Source of the DNA: Paenibacillus sp. SZ31
Lineage (GTDB): Bacteria; Bacillota; Bacilli; Paenibacillales; Paenibacillaceae
Length of the DNA: 64,000 nucleotides
Assembly: GCF_012912005.1 (NCBI RefSeq)
Contig: NZ_JABBEA010000007.1
Span: forward strand, 186,001-250,000
Direction of reading: 5' to 3'
The position numbers and the translations under genes are program-made. This document shows positions 58,813 through 64,000 of this stretch, one piece after another; within the stretch, counting starts at the first letter, position 1; each line of letters begins with the position of its first letter. The notes below the pieces were generated by a model. That model was not told the origin of the DNA, did no database searches, and saw nothing but the letters and a program-made list of their open reading frames with translations.

Positions 58813-59835
58813 TCATGCCAAAGCTTCTTCGATGGCAACTGTTATTGGATACGGACCAGACTCTTGATTAGAGAGCACAACCAGTTGTAGATCATAGTCC
58901 GGATACACGGAAGACATGAACGACACCCCTGGATCGAACCCCATGACATGAAATTTGAAAATTTCTTCCTCCTTGCGGTCAATCCAGATCCCCTGCCCAT
59001 AATACTCTTCATCCTCTTGATGAGCATGTGGAGTTAATAACTGATGTGTCGTCTCTTCATTTAACAATTGGTGACCCAGCAAAGCATCCCAAAATCGAAT
59101 CATATCCGGTGCCGTAACATAGGCTCCACCATCCGATCCACCTTTGACAGGAATCGAGAACATATTAGTGTTCCAAGAGCCATCTTCATGATCGATATAC
59201 CCTAAAGCTGTGTTACGTGGAAGCTGATCTGTTACGAAATAACCCGAGTCCTTCATGCCACACCGTTTGAAAATGTGCTCTTCCACATAATCTGTAAACG
59301 ACAGTCCTGAATGCTGCTCCACGATAAGCCCCAGCACAATGAAACCCGCATTGTTGTAGTGAAAACGTTCACCCGGAGCAGACTTCATCGGCAGATGCTG
59401 AAACATGGGCAGAAAGTCATTTAATCGCCGCATCGCGTAAACCGGTCTGTCCTTCCACAATTCTGAAAAGTCTTCCATAACTTCTTCATCAAAATAATCT
59501 GGAATACCTGACGTGTGTGTTAACAACTGATGGATGGTAATTCCTTCGTCCCATAGTGGAAAATCCGCATCCAACACATCGTTCAGCTTGGAATCAGCAG
59601 ACAACTTGCTCGCTTCTATTAGTTGGCATATACTCACTGCCGTGAAGATTTTACATCCTGATGCAATTCCGAAGCGTGTATCCACCTGATTGGCAAGCTC
59701 TTCACTGCGATTCGCATAACCACGTTTCATATTCAAAAGGGGTTCACCGGCTTGCTGGAGTAATACAACACCCGAAAAATTCACACGTTCCATGACTTCT
59801 TCTACTTTTGTTGTCAGCTCTAATACATTCAACAT
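58813..59835 (-). CDS. beta-lactamase-fold serine hydrolase
   Basis: A 340-residue relative of PBP4*/esterase EstB. SxxK is SGCK (about residues 59-62), YxN is YNN in GERFHYNNAGFIVLG, and QLLTHTSGIPDYFDE is the usual second block; GSDGGAYVTAPDMIRFWDALL follows. No signal peptide, so cytoplasmic. ATG 59835 lies 9 bases after AGGTG; GTG 59847 overlaps that site. It has only family-level similarity to its convergent neighbour. Confidence 0.88.
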   Translation of the reverse strand: MLNVLELTTKVEEVMERVNFSGVVLLQQAGEPLLNMKRGYANRSEELANQVDTRFGIASGCKIFTAVSICQLIEASKLSADSKLNDVLDADFPLWDEGITIHQLLTHTSGIPDYFDEEVMEDFSELWKDRPVYAMRRLNDFLPMFQHLPMKSAPGERFHYNNAGFIVLGLIVEQHSGLSFTDYVEEHIFKRCGMKDSGYFVTDQLPRNTALGYIDHEDGSWNTNMFSIPVKGGSDGGAYVTAPDMIRFWDALLGHQLLNEETTHQLLTPHAHQEDEEYYGQGIWIDRKEEEIFKFHVMGFDPGVSFMSSVYPDYDLQLVVLSNQESGPYPITVAIEEALA

Positions 59836-59921
59836 TTTAATATTCACCTACTTGTCTATGTATTCTTAATACTCTCATTTTTAATTCTTCGTCATATCCT
59901 GCATACCTGCCACATTTTCGT

Positions 59922-59964
59922 AAAAAGAAGGGTTACTCCCTCATAAAAGGAAATAACCCTTCTT
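59922..59964 (-). terminator. terminator of the DUF1361 operon
   Basis: Minus-strand AAGAAGGGTTA / TAACCCTTCTT followed by TTTACG; lies about 110 bases after the DUF1361 stop. Confidence 0.78.
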
Positions 59965-60075
59965 CATACGACTTAAGATTAAGTTATACAAAACATGCTC
60001 AACTGCCGTTTAATCACTTGTTCCAATCGTTTTACCTTAAGTCTATCTGGCTGCATGCCTTCTAAACACCATGAA

Positions 60076-60804
60076 TTAGCGCAACGCTTGCAAGTCCGCC
60101 TCAGGACTTCCTGCACTCTTCTTCGTTTCACGGGGAGACCTCGTATTAATCAGATAATACAATGTGGCATAGATTGTAGTAATAAACGTGCCAAAAAACA
60201 GGCAAAAAGCAAGAGACGGGCGACTTACACTTTCGTGCATCAGCTCAATCAGCGTCTCGCGATTCGTCAGTGCATCCCAGCTATTCAGTCGATATACGCG
60301 TCCAAGCAATACCCCGTAACTTCCCAAAGCACAGCCTGTGAGTACAAAGATCCAGGATGCGAAGCGTCCAATTCGGTGATAGATCACTTCCTGAAGCTGA
60401 TACATCGATAGGAATCCAAGTAGGAGCCCAGTCCAGACAAACATTAATACAACACTCAAGTCGTACCAATACGTGTAGTCCACTCCATTCCCACCATAAT
60501 ACCGGGAACTTCTCGCTGTCAGATGAACCAAGTCTGTAACGATGTAGGAAGAGTTCGGGAAAAATAACAACCACAGCAGTCCACTTGCGACTGCAAGCCA
60601 TGTAGCACCTTTCCATTTCACACCACTTAGAAGATAGGCTGCATAAGAGAACACAAAAGGAATCCAGCCCAAAAACAGATTCCAGATCAGGAAGCGGAAG
60701 TAACGCTGATCCAGCCAGTCTGCGGCTACATAGTACAAGCCGAGTGTTACTATAGTGACCACACTAAGGAAAATAAATATGCGAATATAATTCAGTTTTC
60801 TCAA
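60076..60804 (-). CDS. DUF1361 family membrane protein
   Basis: A 242-residue integral membrane protein with about seven hydrophobic segments. FLIWNLFLGWIPFVFSYAAY, LLWLLFFPNSSYIVTDLVHL, YDLSVVLMFVWTGLLLGFLS and GCALGSYGVLLGRVYRLNSWD are characteristic of the DUF1361 family. Function unknown. The TTG at 60804 lies 8 bases after GTGAGG and is preferred; GTG 60819 begins inside that site. Downstream partner of the 178-residue protein. Confidence 0.85.
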   Translation of the reverse strand: MRKLNYIRIFIFLSVVTIVTLGLYYVAADWLDQRYFRFLIWNLFLGWIPFVFSYAAYLLSGVKWKGATWLAVASGLLWLLFFPNSSYIVTDLVHLTARSSRYYGGNGVDYTYWYDLSVVLMFVWTGLLLGFLSMYQLQEVIYHRIGRFASWIFVLTGCALGSYGVLLGRVYRLNSWDALTNRETLIELMHESVSRPSLAFCLFFGTFITTIYATLYYLINTRSPRETKKSAGSPEADLQALR

Positions 60805-60833
60805 TGATTCTGACCTCACTTGATAAAATTCAA

Positions 60834-61370
60834 TTAATTTCGAAAATATCGGATGATTTCTTCCTTATTCTTTTCCACACGCAAATTCAATCCACGTTTA
60901 TCCTTTAATCCATACTGCTGTAATTCATGGCCTGGATCAAGAACCAACGGTTTAGTCGCCACATCAACCAGCAAGTCCATCGTCAATTGATAGGTTTCCC
61001 GTAACTTGTCCATCGGCAGAGAGGATTCATACCGTTTGATCAGCTCAATCAGTCGTTCAGCATACACGAGACGCACCATACTGTCCGCACTCTTCAATTG
61101 TCTCGAAGCAAATGCTGTAATTGCCGTAATAATTGATGGTTCTGTCCGATGTTTGGCGATCAACGCAAGTTCGTCCACCGCATTCCAATTCATGATAGAC
61201 AGCTCGGAACTTAATTGTTGAATCCGCTCCCCTATCCATTGTTCCTCTAACTCTCGGGGTACATCCCAGCGCTTATATTCGCTATACAAGCCTTCTCGAT
61301 GCATCTGTATTGCGCTCCCGTAATGTTTGACGAACAAATTTTTTGCTACACTCCAATCGATCTCTTCCAT
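60834..61370 (-). CDS. hypothetical helical protein upstream of DUF1361
   Basis: A 178-residue soluble protein, almost all alpha-helical by residue pattern (AVDELALIAKHRTEPSII, LRETYQLTMDLLVDV). No known domain. Only a weak GGTGG Shine-Dalgarno before ATG 61370. Its stop is 14-29 bases before the DUF1361 start, so both are likely on one transcript. Confidence 0.65.
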   Translation of the reverse strand: MEEIDWSVAKNLFVKHYGSAIQMHREGLYSEYKRWDVPRELEEQWIGERIQQLSSELSIMNWNAVDELALIAKHRTEPSIITAITAFASRQLKSADSMVRLVYAERLIELIKRYESSLPMDKLRETYQLTMDLLVDVATKPLVLDPGHELQQYGLKDKRGLNLRVEKNKEEIIRYFRN

Positions 61371-61489
61371 ATTTAACCACCACCATGCCTATTCCTATTT
61401 GTGCGTATACTCCTAATATATTACATAAATTTACTACTCTCCAAGCATACTAGAATCATACCATTTACCAAAGGAGAATCAAATTTACA

Positions 61490-62146
61490 ATGAATCCAAA
61501 TTCGATGCATCCTCAAAATTTAGTACAACCTACATTGAATGCTAATCCAAATGTCACCCCTAACATGAATCATGGCGGCCATGAGATGTTCGATGTGCAT
61601 GAGATTCTGTCCTCCACCATTAACGTGCTGGATCAATACATGATCTTTCGTACATTTGTGCAGAGCCAGGAACTGATTGGCATTCTCGACCGGCAGTACA
61701 ATTTCATATTATCCCAGTACAATCTGACAGCAGAGTGTTTTGCATCCGGACAGAAGCCTCATCAGGAGACAGCAACCTACATGATCCCCAACATCGTACC
61801 ACCGGTATATGGCCTTAAGCCCTCAGCACCGAAAAAGCCAAACCAGAGCTTAGCCGATGTAAAGGATGCCGGGATTAGCGGTCATATGCTGGGACTGATC
61901 AAGTCACATGCGAGTCTGCTCGGCATGTCTTGCAGCGAGATCACAAATGGAACGGTTCGCCGAGTCATCGCTTCACAGATCCAGCATTTTATCGAGATGG
62001 CCTATGAAATTTTCATGTTCCAGAATAAAAACGCCTATTATCAAGTACCTCAACTCACTCCAAGTGATACACAACAGATGCTTCAGGCATACATTCCAGC
62101 AACCGGGGCACCTCAGATGCCTATTAACAATAAACCACTTCATTAA
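61490..62146 (+). CDS. CotF-like spore coat protein
   Basis: A 218-residue protein. A Pro/Asn-rich head (1-30) precedes the coat F domain (HEMFDVHEILSSTINVLDQY, MIFRTFVQSQELIGILDRQY, about 30-95), and a second helical repeat (ISGHMLGLIKSHASLLGMSC, about 125-180) follows. CotF-family proteins sit in the spore coat; this is a good sign of a spore former. AAAGGAG is about 14 bases before ATG 61490, longer than usual. Confidence 0.85.
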   Translation: MNPNSMHPQNLVQPTLNANPNVTPNMNHGGHEMFDVHEILSSTINVLDQYMIFRTFVQSQELIGILDRQYNFILSQYNLTAECFASGQKPHQETATYMIPNIVPPVYGLKPSAPKKPNQSLADVKDAGISGHMLGLIKSHASLLGMSCSEITNGTVRRVIASQIQHFIEMAYEIFMFQNKNAYYQVPQLTPSDTQQMLQAYIPATGAPQMPINNKPLH

Positions 62147-62169
62147 TTAGAAAATAAAATCCGCTTCCC

Positions 62170-62218
62170 CAGAACAGTCTCTTTAACCCTTTCGGGTTTT
62201 AGGGGCTGTTCTTTCATT
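62170..62218 (+). terminator. terminator of the cotF-like gene
   Basis: Outer arms AGAACAG / CTGTTCT and inner AACCC / GGGTT, followed by TTTCATT. Confidence 0.82.
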
Positions 62219-62387
62219 ATTTGTAATCATTTTCCTACTGAAGACACTTGATTCGCTTACCAGAAACTGGTTTAATCAAAGACAAACCCGTACATTTTCA
62301 ACTTACGGATCATACATATAAATAGGGTGAAATGCCGTTATACGAGAATTCAAATGGCTTTTTCTTCATTAATGGGGAGGTATACAA

Positions 62388-63341
62388 ATGAGATGGAAGC
62401 AACCTGCTAAACTTGGTTTACTGGCTATGGCTCTCGGCTGTACTGCCATTGGCGCAATACTCACACCTTCAACAACACTAGCTGCACCTGTCCCCGCTTC
62501 CAAAGCGGTGTATCATCAATTCCAAACCTATCGAACAGAAGCAGTGAAGTCCACAGAAAGTCTGGTTAAAGCGCGTAAATACCTGATGAATCATATCGAT
62601 AAAGTCGGCCCTTGGCAGGCCACACTAATGACGCTGCAACTGGAGAACATGCAGAATGTGAAATTGGCTAATATGGACTACCAAATGTATACGGAACAAT
62701 TTCAACAGGCCATATCTCAAGCCCATGAACAACTTGGTTACGAACAGAAGCTTACATATAGTCGTCTGCTCAAAGAAATTAAAGATCCGACAGCGAAGAA
62801 GCTTCTGCAGGAAGCTTCAGATCTCGGGTTCAAACTGGAAACCAGTGAAGGCTTGTATTACCCCATCATCAATTATGAGATATATCAAAAGTTCAAACCT
62901 TTTGTTAAGGCTGATATTGCTGCATACATTAATATTATGGCTACCGAGTCCAACCAAATGACGACTTCAGATGGGGGCATTATCATCTCTTGGAACGAAT
63001 TAATCCAGCGTGCATTGGAGAAAGAAGCCTTTTTGAACAACTTCCCGAATTCCAATCGCACATCAGCAGTGAAGCAAGGGTTATTTGTGGATTATCTCTT
63101 TTATGGAAGTGACAACACGCCTGCTTATGATTGGTACACGGACGAAGAAATTCGCACCATGGACCCTGAGGTGAAACAGGCTTACGAGAAAGCTTTGGCT
63201 ACGCGGGAGCCCGAAACGAAGAGTATTCTTCTCGATACCATGGAAAAGATTTTGCTGGTTCTCAATCAGAACAATGATGAGCTTACACCTGAAGTCCGAG
63301 CAATCATTGAACCTGTTCAACAACAATTTGCCCGTGAATAA
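62388..63341 (+). CDS. secreted alpha-helical protein of unknown function
   Basis: A 317-residue protein. Signal peptide (1-32, LGLLAMALGCTAIGAIL ... TTLAA), then mostly helical sequence with TESLVKARKYLMNHIDKVGP, LLQEASDLGFKLETSEGLYYPIINY and a long acidic C-terminal helix region. No known domain is recognised; the YYPIINYEIYQKFKPFV core is distinctive and may mark a Paenibacillus family. ATG 62388 follows GGGGAGG. Single-gene unit. Confidence 0.75.
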   Translation: MRWKQPAKLGLLAMALGCTAIGAILTPSTTLAAPVPASKAVYHQFQTYRTEAVKSTESLVKARKYLMNHIDKVGPWQATLMTLQLENMQNVKLANMDYQMYTEQFQQAISQAHEQLGYEQKLTYSRLLKEIKDPTAKKLLQEASDLGFKLETSEGLYYPIINYEIYQKFKPFVKADIAAYINIMATESNQMTTSDGGIIISWNELIQRALEKEAFLNNFPNSNRTSAVKQGLFVDYLFYGSDNTPAYDWYTDEEIRTMDPEVKQAYEKALATREPETKSILLDTMEKILLVLNQNNDELTPEVRAIIEPVQQQFARE

Positions 63342-63370
63342 TCGGATAGTGAATGGCAGAATGTGAATGC

Positions 63371-63410
63371 AAAAAAGCGGCAGTCCTCGAGACAGAGGTT
63401 GCCGCTTTTA
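63371..63410. terminator. bidirectional terminator before the sigma-factor gene end
   Basis: AAAAGCGGCA (63373-63382) / TGCCGCTTTT (63400-63409) with inner CCTC / GAGG; convergent genes on both sides. Confidence 0.85.
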
Positions 63411-63439
63411 AATTTACATATCAAGTCCTTACGTTTGGA

Positions 63440-64000
63440 TCAAAGAGTTGAAGTGTCTATTGATGTAAGTTTGTTCGGATTTACAACGAGATACACGCCC
63501 TCAATCCGCTCACCGGAAGGGTCCAACTCTATACAGAGTATCTCGGACAACTGCCCTTCTTTCATCAATGCGAGTTGAAGCTCGCCATTGATCCACATGG
63601 GCACCCATTCTCTATCACGCAATCGCGTAAGGACTCGCCGTGAGGTCAGGAGGGCAAGCACGCCTTTGTGAACGTTCATCGTTCTCATAACGGTATGCAC
63701 AACGCCACCGCCATCTGCTGTAAATACAGGCTGATCCGCCAGTAACTCGAGCATGGTAGAGACGTCATAACGAAGGAAAGCCGTTGTAAAACGGCTCAGC
63801 AATTCACCTTTCGCTATCAAATCCGCATCACTCTGCTCGATCGGCGGAAGTCTTTCGGGCAGATTTCGTCTGGCGCGGCTAAAGATTTGGCGGCAGTTAC
63901 TTTCCGTTTTGCCCAGCCAATCTGCTATTTCGGAATAATCATATCGGAACGCTTCACGAAGGACAAAAACAGCCCGTTCCATGGGCGATAGACGCTCCAA
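63440..64000 (-). CDS. SigJ-type ECF sigma factor (5' end cut by the window edge)
   Basis: The frame is open to the right edge; 186 C-terminal residues are present. Sigma region 4 is LERLSPMERAVFVLREAFRYDY, then SEIADWLGKTESNCRQIFSRAR (helix-turn-helix). A SnoaL-like C-terminal domain (about residues 60-175) follows with FTADGGGVVHTVMRTMN and the INGELQLAL strand. This layout is the ECF41/SigJ group, in which the C-terminal domain modulates activity in place of an anti-sigma factor. Regions 2 and the start are outside the window. Confidence 0.9.
   Translation of the reverse strand: MERLSPMERAVFVLREAFRYDYSEIADWLGKTESNCRQIFSRARRNLPERLPPIEQSDADLIAKGELLSRFTTAFLRYDVSTMLELLADQPVFTADGGGVVHTVMRTMNVHKGVLALLTSRRVLTRLRDREWVPMWINGELQLALMKEGQLSEILCIELDPSGERIEGVYLVVNPNKLTSIDTSTL

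Noticed and set aside
58758..59835. True beta-lactamase resistance genes
   Set aside because: Both proteins lack signal peptides and the class C KTG box; they fit esterase/peptidase-like members of the fold.

Overview
The window is a stretch of chromosome from a low-to-moderate GC, spore-forming Bacillota, most likely a Paenibacillus. Evidence: strong AGGAGG-type ribosome sites, frequent TTG/GTG starts, a tyrosyl T-box, LicT/RAT antitermination, a CotF-type spore coat protein, YxcD- and YjfB-family proteins, and a large carbohydrate-uptake repertoire. There are no rRNA or tRNA genes, insertion sequences, prophage genes or CRISPR arrays. Genes are mostly on the minus strand from 2 to 61 kb. 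Both edges cut genes: a beta-carbonic anhydrase on the left and a SigJ-type ECF sigma factor on the right.

Layout. 0-3.8 kb: carbonic anhydrase end, PadR regulator, glycine-rich membrane protein, yxcD, and tyrS with a complete T-box leader. 4-9.3 kb: selO, pbuX, and a TetR-Dabb-NRDE run. 9.3-19.3 kb: Old Yellow Enzyme reductase divergent from tetR, an AraC/EamA pair, rluF, a DUF1963-like protein, yjfB, a secreted protein broken by a frameshift in an A7 run, HAD phosphatase, GNAT, a membrane-tethered subtilase and RidA.

19.5-26.4 kb and 34.4-39.0 kb are two aryl-beta-glucoside modules. Each has a LicT-type antiterminator, PTS EIIBCA permease(s) and a GH1 6-phospho-beta-glucosidase, with RAT/terminator pairs in every leader and cre-like sites at or near the promoters. 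The first module has two similar permeases; the leader of the second one looks like the leader of the first with the licT gene removed. Between the modules lie a small membrane protein, a P-loop kinase-like protein, an acyltransferase, GNAT, an orphan Imm-5 immunity protein, a GH78 alpha-L-rhamnosidase divergent from its AraC regulator across a palindrome, and a 5'(3')-deoxyribonucleotidase.

39-44.3 kb: metallophosphoesterase, then a zwf-transaldolase-gnd operon for the pentose phosphate pathway with a divergent LysR regulator. 45.3-49.4 kb: a compact mcp-cheW-cheA chemotaxis operon. 50-53.1 kb: a Vps62-like protein, a cupin and a leucine-rich-repeat protein. 53.2-56.2 kb: a four-gene operon of an SPFH protein with five C-terminal zinc ribbons, a membrane protein and two small membrane zinc-ribbon proteins; this is the least understood gene set here. 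56.5-64 kb: ankyrin-repeat protein, two convergent beta-lactamase-fold hydrolases, a DUF1361 membrane protein with an unknown partner, a CotF-like coat protein, a secreted alpha-helical protein, and the truncated sigma factor.

The common theme is plant-derived sugar use (beta-glucosides and rhamnosides feeding glucose-6-phosphate to zwf) with layered control by CcpA-type repression, antitermination and AraC activators. All functional calls come from reading sequence motifs; no database search was run.
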